Origin: an uncultured Ruminococcus sp.
GTDB lineage: Bacteria > Bacillota > Clostridia > UBA1212 > UBA1255
DNA length: 14,063 nt
Direction of reading: 5' to 3'
Assembly (NCBI GenBank): GCA_902782885.1
Contig: CACZOW010000067.1
Coordinates: 1 to 14,063, forward strand
The notes beneath the pieces were generated by a model. The model made no database searches. It had not been told where the DNA came from and saw nothing but the letters and a program-made list of their open reading frames with translations. Positions 6,278-14,063 of this stretch are shown here, in pieces. A program made the translations under genes and the position numbers. Each line of letters begins with the position of its first letter. The stretch's first letter is position 1.

Positions 6278-6307
6278 TTGACAGCGGGAACGCACTTTTG
6301 GTAAACT
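6278..6307 (+). promoter_or_regulatory. Promoter of the 6343 gene
   Basis: TTGACA (6278-6283) and TAAACT (6302-6307) are separated by 18 bp. The ribosome-binding site AAAGGAG (6328-6334) precedes ATG 6343. No terminator is visible between 6255 and this promoter, so some read-through from the upstream gene is possible. Confidence 0.65.
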
Positions 6308-6342
6308 AAAACAACCAATTCAGTACGAAAGGAGTCGGGATC

Positions 6343-6990
6343 ATGATTCGAACCAACATTGTAAAATTAAGCGTTATCGACGCAGTTGCCTACCGCCAGA
6401 GACTAAAAAAAGGCGGTGCCGGTATCGTTGTGATCCGTGAAGGCGCAAAGCAGCCCGGTATTGCCTCCATCAGCAAGACCTCCGGCGAAGCCATTCCCGC
6501 CGACAACACCCCGAAAAAGTTCTATCCGCAGGAAGCGTTCAACGAAGCGATCGCGCTCACTGCCGGTATGCCCTTCAAGAGACAGGGCGGCGTGCAGCTG
6601 AAAGGCAAAGTCGCCGTGGAAGAGCCGGCTGAAAAAGAAGCGGAGAACGAGCCCGAGGAAGTCGTCGTCAGCAGCGCCGAATACCTGAAACTCGTCGAGA
6701 AGTACACCGATAAAAGCGGCAAACTCTCGTACGATCTGCTGAATAAAGACATGATCAAATTCGCGCACTCCAGCAGCGTTGTCCGCAAAATGATCGAAGG
6801 CGGCGCCAAACCGAAAGAGATCAAGAGCTACGTCACCGGTACAAAGTTCCGCAATATCACCGGCAACGCTGAGCTTACAGACGCTCAGATCGCCAAAATG
6901 GTCGATCTTCTGGATGAAGTCAGCCCCAAGGGCGTGCTCAAAGAATTCAACGACGAGATCCGCCGCAAACTCAGAGCGCAGAAAGACTGA
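6343..6990 (+). CDS. Conserved-looking hypothetical protein, probably cytoplasmic
   Basis: I do not recognise a characterised family, although the C-terminal half feels like a sequence shared among Clostridia. The 215-residue product has no signal peptide, membrane segment or cysteine cluster. Residues 1-85 form a mixed alpha/beta segment (GGAGIVVIREGAKQPGIASI, then FYPQEAFNEAIALTAGMPF). An acidic linker rich in E/P/A follows (about 92-106). Residues 107-215 look helical and basic: SSAEYLKLVEKYTDKSGKLS, KFAHSSSVVRKMIEGG, TGTKFRNITGN, LLDEVSPKGVLKEFNDEIRR. The regular helical make-up might serve nucleic-acid or protein binding, but no known motif is seen. The gene has its own promoter and is followed by a strong terminator, so it is a single-gene unit that separates the two surface-protein blocks. 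It is the only clearly cytoplasmic intact product in 4531-14063. Confidence 0.88.
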   Translation: MIRTNIVKLSVIDAVAYRQRLKKGGAGIVVIREGAKQPGIASISKTSGEAIPADNTPKKFYPQEAFNEAIALTAGMPFKRQGGVQLKGKVAVEEPAEKEAENEPEEVVVSSAEYLKLVEKYTDKSGKLSYDLLNKDMIKFAHSSSVVRKMIEGGAKPKEIKSYVTGTKFRNITGNAELTDAQIAKMVDLLDEVSPKGVLKEFNDEIRRKLRAQKD

Positions 6991-7045
6991 CCGGCAGCAC
7001 AAATCGCTGTCAGATCTCTCCGGCAGACACAAAAACAGTACTCAG

Positions 7046-7078
7046 GCAGGATCGTCATTCCGGCGATCCTGCTTTTTT
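7046..7078 (+). terminator. Rho-independent terminator of the 6343 gene
   Basis: GCAGGATCG (7046-7054) pairs perfectly with CGATCCTGC (7064-7072) around a 9-nt loop and is followed directly by six T (7073-7078). It lies 56 bp after the TGA at 6988-6990. Confidence 0.92.
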
Positions 7079-7100
7079 AGCAAAATGCAGTTTTTTCCGC

Positions 7101-7131
7101 TTGACAGTACCCGGACTTGATAACGTATAAT
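7101..7131 (+). promoter_or_regulatory. Promoter of the three-gene glycoside hydrolase-like operon
   Basis: TTGACA (7101-7106) and a perfect TATAAT (7126-7131) are both consensus, but the spacer is 19 bp, longer than the optimal 17. That could make it weak or activator-dependent. The ribosome-binding site GGAGG (7149-7153) precedes ATG 7162, and an in-frame start at 7117 lies inside the promoter and is rejected. Confidence 0.65.
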
Positions 7132-7161
7132 ACGAATACAAAAAAGCCGGAGGTACGCGGC

Positions 7162-9717
7162 ATGAGACCAGTCAGAACCAGAACCGTATTGTCCCTGTTT
7201 TTCGCCGTAACGGTATTCCTTGCGATCCTCAGCTGTGCGGCTGCCGGAGCGTCCGGCGGAAATACTTCCTCAGACGCGCTGCGCGTTTCACTTCCCTACT
7301 CGGCAAAATCAGATACTAAAGCCAAATACCTGTACGCGGTGGGCGGCTACCACTCCGTCGACAACGGCGCGCCGGCCTGGGGCACGTCTAATTACGCGGA
7401 CATCCGCCTGATCGGCGATCGGATGGGAACGCTGGATATCGAGTACGCGGACGGCACCGTCGACAGCGTGCCCCTGATCTTCGGGTACACCATGTGGTTT
7501 TACAACAACTGGAAGGAAGATGGCGCGCCGTTTAAAGGCTCCGGGACCGACAAAGATCTTAAAGCAGTCCTTACCCGTTCGCTTTCGCTCCTGGGCGCTT
7601 TCGAAGGCAAAGAAAACTGCGTGCTTCGTATCGCGCTCCGGGACAAAGCCATCAAAAAGATCAAGGTGACCGACGATCCCGGCAAAAACGGCGAGCCCCT
7701 GTTCAGCTGCGCTTTTTTAGCGAACGACCCGCAGGGCACGCTGTCCGACAAAAAATTCAGTTTCAGCGCCGCGGACAGCTTTTTTAATGCGCACACCGTT
7801 GACAGCGCGGATCCATTGCCCGCGCAGGTCCGCACGGACCTGGAAACGCTGCGGCACGCGCTGTACACATACGAAGAGGATTACACCGGCGCATTGCCCT
7901 TCACAATTCCCGGGAATTATAGCGGCCCGCGTATCTATTTCTCCGGAAACCCGTTCGCCGATATTGCCACCGGCGTCGTATACACGAATCTGAAAAATCT
8001 CGCCGAACGGACCGACAAGGACGGTTTCATGCACACGTCATACAAGGGCGCCCCTTCCTGGCGTTACGACGGTTTCGGCGTATGGGTGGAAAATGCCGAT
8101 TCCTACTACGATTCGTTCTACTCCCGGGACGGCGGCCGCGGAATAATGTCCCTGCTGCTGTACGGCGAGAACGGGAAGGCGCAGGCCGCGTCAATGTTCG
8201 CAAACCGCCAGATGATGTATTTCCGGGACAAAAACATTACCTTCAACGGTTCTGCGGTCCCCGGCCACTACACGGTCATCGTCAATAAACCCCTGCATTA
8301 TTCCGAGGTCCTCGTGCCGAACGCCGGCTGGCCGACCGCATACACCAAAGCCGCTTTCGGCGACGACTATAAAAACCTGGGTAACCAGGAGACCGACGGT
8401 CACGGGCTGATGATGCTGGCGAACTACAACACCTGGCGTTCGGCCGGGCGCAGCGCGGACTGGGTCAAAACGAACTGGACGCATATTAAAGAAGCGTGTG
8501 AATGGATCAAATGGTGTCTGGACAATCCCGAACTGTCCCTCTCCAAAAACGGTCTCCTGTATGCCGAATCCGAAGCCGGCATGATGAAATACACCCTCTA
8601 CTGCAATTTTCCCTGCTACCTGGGGCTGAAAGGATACGCGCAGATGGCAGAGGCAGCGGGATACGCGCAGGAAGCGTCAGAATGGGCCCGTATTGCCGCG
8701 GAACTGCGGCAGGCAATGCTTGACCGCCTCTCGAATCAGAAAGGCTGGATAAGCGCGAGATTCGGTTTTTATCATGATCCCGTGCTGACCATGATGGCGG
8801 ACTTCTACGGTTTCGATGCCGCGGACATGGAGAACGACCTTGTAGAGCTTTCCCGGCTCGCGTACGGTTCGGACACCGGCAAAGCGAAGGACAACGGCTG
8901 GTACGGCGCGCCGGGCATCGGGTACGACCATTCCATGCTCACCCAGAACGCACTGCTTTCAGACAACATGTCCGATGCCGCCGCGCTGCTGGAGAACCTG
9001 TGCCGCCTGAGTTATTCGCCGCGGCTGCCGGAGCCCTACATGGTGCCCGAGGGCATTTCAGTGGACCGGGAGAACGGTATAATAAGGCGGCAGGGCGATC
9101 TGGGCAATCTGGTGCAGCAGGCCGAAGCGCTGAAATGCTACGCGATCGCGGCCGGTGTTTCCCCCGTTCTCGGAAGCACTTTGAAGCTGATGCCGCGGCT
9201 GCCGGAGAGCTGGAGCATTTTCGCGAAGGACGTGCCGGTCGGAGGCGACGGCAGCGGATACATTGACTATATCGTCACTTATCCGGCAGAAGGCGCACAG
9301 ATCGCGCAATTCATGCTCAAAGATACCAAAGGCATCGACAGCGTCAAACTGCGTTTAGGCCCCTTCCCGAAGGATACGTTGTTCGCTTCGGCGAAGCTGG
9401 ACGACGCATTTGTTCCATGCGAGATCGTGATCTCCGGGGACAGCGTCTGGGCCTGGGTCGACTGCGGCGCACCTTCAGCTCAGGAGCGCCGGGTCGCGGT
9501 GATATACGGCAATGACGTCAATAACATGCCCGGGTGGTCGGACAACTGGCAGGATCTTCCCGATCCCGAAAACGGCGGCACCTCTCCCGATGACAACATA
9601 GCTTACAAAAATAAATACACGGTCTATATAGTTATAGCGGCCGCAGCCCTGCTGCTGACCGCCGCGGCGATCCCGGCCGTGCTCATCCTCAAAAAGAAAG
9701 GACACAGATCAGAATGA
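7162..9717 (+). CDS. Exported, membrane-anchored predicted (alpha/alpha)-barrel glycoside hydrolase
   Basis: The 851-residue product is predicted to be exported and anchored at the cell surface. It has a basic N-terminus and signal peptide (about 1-28; an atypical ILSC at 22-25 could be a weak lipobox). A beta-rich N-terminal domain spans about 45-240 (YLYAVGGYHSVDNGAPAWGTS, VPLIFGYTMWFY). A helical catalytic-type domain spans about 270-700, followed by a beta C-terminal region. It ends in a transmembrane helix (about 818-843) and a KKKGHRSE tail. Conserved blocks shared with the next gene include SWRYDGFG, NLGNQETDGHGLMML (E410, D412), YAESEAG (E469, E471), PRLPEPYMVPEGIS and RQGDLGNLVQQAEA. 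These suit a six-hairpin glycosidase fold, and the acidic residues are candidate catalytic ones. I cannot place it in a numbered GH family. The stop TGA overlaps the next start (ATGA), so the two are translationally coupled. Confidence 0.82.
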   Translation: MRPVRTRTVLSLFFAVTVFLAILSCAAAGASGGNTSSDALRVSLPYSAKSDTKAKYLYAVGGYHSVDNGAPAWGTSNYADIRLIGDRMGTLDIEYADGTVDSVPLIFGYTMWFYNNWKEDGAPFKGSGTDKDLKAVLTRSLSLLGAFEGKENCVLRIALRDKAIKKIKVTDDPGKNGEPLFSCAFLANDPQGTLSDKKFSFSAADSFFNAHTVDSADPLPAQVRTDLETLRHALYTYEEDYTGALPFTIPGNYSGPRIYFSGNPFADIATGVVYTNLKNLAERTDKDGFMHTSYKGAPSWRYDGFGVWVENADSYYDSFYSRDGGRGIMSLLLYGENGKAQAASMFANRQMMYFRDKNITFNGSAVPGHYTVIVNKPLHYSEVLVPNAGWPTAYTKAAFGDDYKNLGNQETDGHGLMMLANYNTWRSAGRSADWVKTNWTHIKEACEWIKWCLDNPELSLSKNGLLYAESEAGMMKYTLYCNFPCYLGLKGYAQMAEAAGYAQEASEWARIAAELRQAMLDRLSNQKGWISARFGFYHDPVLTMMADFYGFDAADMENDLVELSRLAYGSDTGKAKDNGWYGAPGIGYDHSMLTQNALLSDNMSDAAALLENLCRLSYSPRLPEPYMVPEGISVDRENGIIRRQGDLGNLVQQAEALKCYAIAAGVSPVLGSTLKLMPRLPESWSIFAKDVPVGGDGSGYIDYIVTYPAEGAQIAQFMLKDTKGIDSVKLRLGPFPKDTLFASAKLDDAFVPCEIVISGDSVWAWVDCGAPSAQERRVAVIYGNDVNNMPGWSDNWQDLPDPENGGTSPDDNIAYKNKYTVYIVIAAAALLLTAAAIPAVLILKKKGHRSE

Positions 9718-11969
9718 AAAAATGGGTCAAATTTCCTTATAACAAGGCGGCGTGCGGCGCAGTCGCTCCCGCCGGATCAGGCACAGTACTTTACGTCAGC
9801 GGCGGATACTGGAGCCCGGACGACGGCTGTCCCAGCTGGGGCACCAGCGATCCGGACCGGGTACGGTTTATCGGGGACAACGCCGGACAGATAACCGTTG
9901 GCTTTGCCGACGGCCGCGAATTCGTCATCCCGCTTATTTTCGGCTACACCCTGTGGTACCACGCGATCTGGAACGAGCGGCCCACTCCGTTTTTTGACAA
10001 CGACTATAACACCTGCGAGCCCGAATACGTGTCGCTCCTGAAGGATGTGCTCCATCTCTAAGGCGGCTTCGATGGCGAAAGATCCGGCGTGCTGGCGATC
10101 AGACTGCCCGCGGGTACCGTGACAAGTATCGACGTTGCCGGCAAGGCGGGCCGCGAAGGCGCGCCGGTATTCGAAGGCGCGTATATCGTGAGCGGCGTTG
10201 ACGCCGAAAAGGCGGAAATGCTCACGGGAGGCGCGACAGATGTTGACTCCGCGGACCCGTTTTTCCGGGACCATACGATCGACGCCGCGGCGCCGCTGCC
10301 CCATAAGATCGTTGCCGGGCTGGACCGGATATGCACCCGCCTGCACACGTTTGTCCGGGACTTTCACGAGATCCCGCCCTACGCCGCGCCGGGTCGATTC
10401 GTGTTTTCCGGATCGCCCGAGGCCAACGCCGCCACGGGCATCGTCGCGGTCAACATGCGGAACCTCCTGGAACGCACCGATCCCGACGGCTTCATCCACA
10501 CCTCATACAAAGACGCGCCGTCCTGGCGGTATGACGGCTTCGGGCCGTACGTGGGAAAGGCGAACTCCTACTACGACGCTTATTATTCCCGCGACTGCGC
10601 CCGGGCAATAATGACGCTCAACTCCTTCGGCCACGTCTCCGAGGCTGAGCACGGCGTGGAGTACGGCAATAACTGGATGATGTATTATCCCCGGCAGAAC
10701 CTGACCCTGAGCGGCAGACCCATTCCCGGCCATTTCAGCGTCATGCCCAACAAGCCGCTGATCTATTCCACGGTGCTCGTTCCCCAGGCCAACTGGCCCA
10801 CCCGCTACACGCGCGAAAAGTTCGGCGATGATTATCAGAATCTGGGCAACCAGGAGACCGACGGTCACGGGCTCATGATGCTGGGCGCTTTTAACGTCTG
10901 GAAAAATCTGGGCAAAAAAGCGGCGTGGGTCGAGGCCAACTGGGAATTCATTTACGAAGCCGCGTACTGGATCGAATGGTGTCTGGCCAATCCCGACCTG
11001 TCATTCGCGGAGGACGGCCTGCTGTACGGCGAGACCGAGGCGGCAATGAGCGACTGGACGCTCTACGCTAACCTCCCCTGCTATCTGGGGCTGCTGGGAT
11101 ACGCGGAAATGGCCGCCGCGATCGGTAAGGCCGATGAATGCAGGCGCTGGCTTAAGGCTGCCGAAACGCTGAAGGGCGGCATCGACAAAAGACTCGCCCG
11201 CGCAGACGGGCGCTCCTGGGATCCGGAGCATAAGGGCTTCCTGCACGATCCGGCGCCATATATGCTCTCGGACTTCTACGGGTACGATACGGCCGACATG
11301 CCCTCCGCGTGGATCGAACGCTCGCGGGCCTCGTACGAAGAAGACATACGCGAAACCAAAAAAGCCTCATATTACGCGCCGGGCGGTCTGGGATACGGTC
11401 ACTCCAACATAACGCAGAACGCTCTCTTGCTGGATGAGGCGCACGACGCATCCGAACTGGTCAAATCGCTGTGCCGCATCTGCTATGCGCCGCGGCTGCC
11501 GGAGCCGTATATGGTGCCGGAGGGAATATCTGTTGAACCCGAACGCGGCATCCTGCGCCGCCAGGGCGATCTGGGCAATCTGGTGCAGCAGGCGGAGGCA
11601 ATGAAATGCTTCCTGCTGGTCTCCGGCGTTTCTCCGCTCCGGGACGGCGTGCTTAAGATCATGCCGCGGCTGCCCGAAGGCTGGTCGGTAGCGCTTTCCG
11701 ATTTCAAAGTCGAATCCGGAGACTTCCGGGTCACGCTCAAGGCTTCGTATCCCGGGAACGGCACCCAGTGCATCGACGTTAAACTCGCGGGCAATGACTG
11801 CCGCAAGCTGCCGGACGCGGTCAACGTCCGTTTCGGCCCCTTCCCGAAATCTCAGCAGGAAGCCGCGGTAACGCTGAACGGCAAATGTTTTAATATCACG
11901 CTGGCACAGAGCGGCGACAGCAACTGGGGCTGGGTATCCGTCCCCGCGGAAGAATTGATCCGGAGGTGA
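9714..11969 (+). pseudogene. Leaderless paralogue of the upstream hydrolase, interrupted by one in-frame TAA
   Basis: The reading frame is homologous to the upstream gene along almost its whole length (GYWSPDDGCPSWGTS, VIPLIFGYTLWY, SWRYDGFG, NLGNQETDGHGLMML, GETEA, RLPEPYMVPEGIS). It is broken by TAA at 10059-10061, codon 116. The upstream gene reads LLGAFEG where this one reads L-stop-GGFDG, so TTA (Leu) to TAA by one base explains it. The frame is the same on both sides and there is no other lesion in the remaining 635 codons, so the change is recent, a sequencing error, or a recoding event. Without it the product would be 751 residues. Downstream reinitiation could use GTG at 10089, but no ribosome-binding site is seen. 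Unlike its neighbour it has neither signal peptide nor C-terminal membrane helix, implying a cytoplasmic enzyme. The start ATG overlaps the previous stop (ATGA). Acidic residues matching the neighbour's candidates (E381, D383) are kept. Confidence 0.85.
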
Positions 11970-11974
11970 TCAAC

Positions 11975-13117
11975 ATGAAGCAAATTAGCAAAACAACATT
12001 ATGTTTGTTTGTCGCGTTTGTCATTCTTTTGTGCGCGGCGCTCGCGGGCTGCGGCGGCAATGGCCGCGTTGACGGCACTTCCGCTCCCGGAACGTCCGCG
12101 ACCGAAGCGGGCGGCGAAAGCACGCCTATAATTGCCACCTTAAAACCTGCCGAAACACAGGCGGCGCAAAGCACCGACAAACCCGGCAAAAATTACGTTG
12201 ACCTCCTCGCACACCCGAGCGAACTGCACTTCAGCGCGTCATCCGTCGAAGCTGAAGGGACCCCTGCCGAACTGAGCGCGTCGCTTTCTTTCGACGGCGA
12301 TGAGGCCACTCGCTGGAGCTCGGTCTTCTATGACGTCCAGGGCTGCTGGATCTGCGTACAGTTTCCTTTCCCCGTTTCCGTCCACAGCGTCGATATCTAC
12401 GAAAACAAGACCTGGGGCTACATGCTGGACTGGGAGGCGCAATACCTGGATCCCGCAGACAACACCTGGAAGACCGCTCACTCCGATATCACTTCCGACC
12501 TGGAATATTATGAATTTGCGGAGGATACGCCGGACACTTACGCCTTCCGCCTGCTGTTCCTGGACGGCACCGGCATTACGATAACCATCAACGAGATCGA
12601 GCTCACCGGGCAGTTTGCCGAGGTCCCGGAGGGCACCGAACCCCGAGCACCGCAGAACTTCCGGGACGAAGTGATCACGGACGCGCCCGATGAATTGTAC
12701 CTCTCACCCGCCGGCTGGACGTTCAGCGCTTCCTCCAGAGAAGCGGAGGGAACCGAAAGCGAGCTCGGCCCCGAATTATGCTTCGACGGAGATAATACCA
12801 CGCGCTGGAGCACGGTATTCGGAGATCTGTACGGCGCCTGGATCGCCGCGGATTTCGGCGGTGAACTCGAGATCGGCGGCTTCGCGGTCAATGAGTGTCC
12901 CACCTGGGGCCACGTCACCGACTACGCGGCGCAGGTACTTAAGGACGGCGAATGGTCAACAGTTTACACCGGCGCCGAGACAACGCTCTCATATATCGCG
13001 CTCTCTGAGCCCGTCAAAACCACAGCTTTCCGGCTGCTGTTCAACGATGGCGTTACGTTGTCCGAGACCGTTACGATCTGGGAGATCTCGCTTTACGGGG
13101 CGGGCGGCAATAATTGA
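11975..13117 (+). CDS. Lipoprotein with two F5/8 type C (discoidin/CBM32-like) domains
   Basis: The 380-residue product is predicted to be a lipid-anchored binding protein. Its signal peptide ends in LAGC (C26), followed by a G/S/T/A/E/P-rich linker to about residue 77. Two homologous domains follow at about 78-215 and 240-379, offset by 164 residues. Both contain FSASSxEAEGT, FDGDxxTRWS, a G-x-WI strand, TWGxxxDxxAQ, and AFRLLF before a final I-E/S-L strand, the layout of F5/8 type C domains that bind glycans or membranes. ATG 11975 is chosen over an in-frame GTG at 11966 because that GTG lies in the ribosome-binding site CGGAGG (11961-11966), which also overlaps the previous stop. It is the last gene of the operon starting at 7162. 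It probably works with the anchored hydrolase by holding substrate at the surface; this is inference. Confidence 0.88.
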   Translation: MKQISKTTLCLFVAFVILLCAALAGCGGNGRVDGTSAPGTSATEAGGESTPIIATLKPAETQAAQSTDKPGKNYVDLLAHPSELHFSASSVEAEGTPAELSASLSFDGDEATRWSSVFYDVQGCWICVQFPFPVSVHSVDIYENKTWGYMLDWEAQYLDPADNTWKTAHSDITSDLEYYEFAEDTPDTYAFRLLFLDGTGITITINEIELTGQFAEVPEGTEPRAPQNFRDEVITDAPDELYLSPAGWTFSASSREAEGTESELGPELCFDGDNTTRWSTVFGDLYGAWIAADFGGELEIGGFAVNECPTWGHVTDYAAQVLKDGEWSTVYTGAETTLSYIALSEPVKTTAFRLLFNDGVTLSETVTIWEISLYGAGGNN

Positions 13118-13140
13118 CCGGGACTGACGCAGCGGCAGCG

Positions 13141-13157
13141 ACCCGCGATCCGGGTTT
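13141..13157 (+). terminator. Weak possible terminator after the F5/8C lipoprotein
   Basis: ACCCG (13141-13145) pairs with CGGGT (13151-13155) around a 5-nt loop and is followed by TTATT. The stem is only 5 bp and the T run is short, and the next promoter begins inside the tail, so termination may be leaky. The rest of 13118-13288 holds that promoter and a roughly 95-nt leader with a small CCGGC/GCCGG hairpin (around 13215-13231) of no known class. Confidence 0.3.
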
Positions 13158-13158
13158 A

Positions 13159-13187
13159 TTGACAACTTCCGCGATACTTTGTAAAAT
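13159..13187 (+). promoter_or_regulatory. Promoter of the 13289 lipoprotein gene
   Basis: TTGACA (13159-13164), a 17-bp spacer and TAAAAT (13182-13187) give the same elements and spacing as the promoter at 4686-4714. Transcription near 13194 would give a leader of about 95 nt, longer than at the other genes here. Confidence 0.75.
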
Positions 13188-13288
13188 ATTGTTATAAATC
13201 ATTAGATTGCCGCCCCGGCGTATTGCCGGCGGGACGCGCGGGATCACACAGTAACGTACATGACCGTATGAGATATGGAGGGTCCGAA

Positions 13289-14063
13289 ATGAAACTTAAC
13301 AGCAAATTAAAAGTGATCAAAGTGATCGTCGCGGTACTGCTTTGCGCCGCGCTGCTCTCAGGATGTCTGCCGGGCGTTCTCTCCCCGTCCGAGTCCAATA
13401 AGCCGGACGACGGCACTGCCACCGAAGCGCCGGCGACCAAGGCGCCGGAAGGTCTGGTCGACGTCAGTCTCGATGACGCGCTCAGCCTGTGGGGCAAGGT
13501 ACGCACCTCCGCCAAAGATACTGACCGGTACGCTTTCCTTCAGAAAACTCCGGGCGGAAAACTCGTTGCCACCGGCATGAGCTGGAGTTCCGGCAAGGCG
13601 TTCGAGCAGGTGATCATTAAAGAAGTCAAGAAAGAAAAGGATGCCGGCGTTTACTACGTGAATGCCGACAGGTTCACCGACAGCGGCAAAGTCAGCGAGT
13701 CTTTCACCGTCTCCGCTGCCGAGGGCGACGGGCTGACCGTGGATTATAAAGGCGAGTCCACGCTGTTCACCCCTGACGACGAGATCGAACATATGCGCAT
13801 AGGCAACGACGGATTCGGACCTGAAAGTTATACCGGCATCATGAGCACTTGGGGCGAAGTAAGATCGCTGTATCTTAACGGCGATATTTACATTGCCATT
13901 AAAGAGGACGACGACGGCCGGCTGGTCGCCACCAAAGGCAAGTGGAGCGACAGCAGCGCAGCCACGCAGGCGTACATTGTCGGCGCCGCCGTGACCAATT
14001 TCGAGGATTACATTGTCACCGTTGACCGCGTCGTCGACGGCAAGACCGTGCGGGATTCCTTCG
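13289..14063 (+). CDS. Lipoprotein with internally duplicated domain, cut by the window end
   Basis: An open frame runs from ATG 13289 to the window edge (258 complete codons, no stop). The signal peptide ends in LLSGC with C26, then a linker (TATEAPATKAPEG) to about residue 55. Two homologous segments follow, offset by 120 residues: LWGKVR (67-72) then GGKLVATGMSWSS (89-101), and TWGEVR (187-192) then DGRLVATKGKWSD (209-221). Each is followed by a strand pair ending FTDSGKVSESF or VVDGKTVRDSF. I do not recognise the domain; it looks beta-rich. The ribosome-binding site GGAGGG (13277-13282) is six bases from the ATG. It has its own promoter, separate from the upstream operon. The export signal and linker style match the neighbouring surface proteins. 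Confidence 0.85.
   Translation, partial: MKLNSKLKVIKVIVAVLLCAALLSGCLPGVLSPSESNKPDDGTATEAPATKAPEGLVDVSLDDALSLWGKVRTSAKDTDRYAFLQKTPGGKLVATGMSWSSGKAFEQVIIKEVKKEKDAGVYYVNADRFTDSGKVSESFTVSAAEGDGLTVDYKGESTLFTPDDEIEHMRIGNDGFGPESYTGIMSTWGEVRSLYLNGDIYIAIKEDDDGRLVATKGKWSDSSAATQAYIVGAAVTNFEDYIVTVDRVVDGKTVRDSF

Noticed and set aside
5413..6318. Minus-strand open frame of 301 codons opposite the two-domain surface protein.
   Set aside because: The glycine- and valine-rich antisense of an acidic gene; the plus-strand gene has promoter, ribosome-binding site, signal peptide and membrane anchor.
10089..11969. The downstream part of the interrupted paralogue as an independent gene starting at GTG 10089.
   Set aside because: There is no ribosome-binding site, and homology to the neighbouring gene runs straight through the stop codon, so it is the remainder of one gene.
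1..14063. A polysaccharide utilisation locus of the SusC/SusD type, or a CRISPR, phage or toxin-antitoxin system.
   Set aside because: No TonB-dependent receptor, SusD-like protein, transporter, repeat-spacer array, integrase or small toxin pair is present.

Overview
The window looks like a chromosomal piece of an anaerobic Bacillota, most likely class Clostridia. Signs are strong GGAGG ribosome-binding sites, TTGACA/TAAAAT-type promoters, lipoproteins with T/E/A/P-rich linkers and a PflA-type radical SAM enzyme. The phylum is inference; no rRNA or other marker gene is present.

Positions 1-427 hold no gene I can support. They carry three different small repeat structures: a 52-bp-period direct repeat (66-162), two related hairpins 74 bp apart (182-301), and four degenerate 23-24-bp units starting CATTTAC (336-429). 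The second hairpin could be the terminator of the leftward operon that follows.

Positions 428-1674 (minus strand) are a two-gene operon: a membrane-anchored protein with a cytoplasmic-side four-cysteine motif and a repeated G-x(3-5)-P-D tail, then a radical SAM enzyme whose GTG start overlaps the upstream stop (GTGA). This is the best candidate here for a poorly described system. Divergent from it is mntP (1903-2574, plus strand), a manganese efflux pump with a repeat-expanded acidic loop.

Positions 2605-14063 are an extracytoplasmic, probably glycan-related region. A GH99/GH71-like lipoprotein is on the minus strand (2605-4530). A REP-like 81-nt palindrome sits exactly between its promoter and the divergent promoter of a membrane-anchored two-domain surface protein (4753-6255). 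A single-gene unit (6343-6990) encodes an unrecognised, probably cytoplasmic protein and ends in a clear terminator. A three-gene operon (7162-13117) follows: an exported, membrane-anchored predicted alpha/alpha-barrel glycoside hydrolase; a leaderless paralogue interrupted by one in-frame TAA; and a lipoprotein with two F5/8 type C (CBM32-like) domains. A further lipoprotein with an internally duplicated domain starts at 13289 and runs off the window.

The likely theme of the right-hand part is surface binding and cleavage of a carbohydrate: two hydrolase types, several carbohydrate-binding-like domains and lipid or transmembrane anchors. No transporter, sensor or regulator gene is present, so substrate and control cannot be read from this window. 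No tRNA, rRNA, CRISPR array, transposase or integrase was seen.
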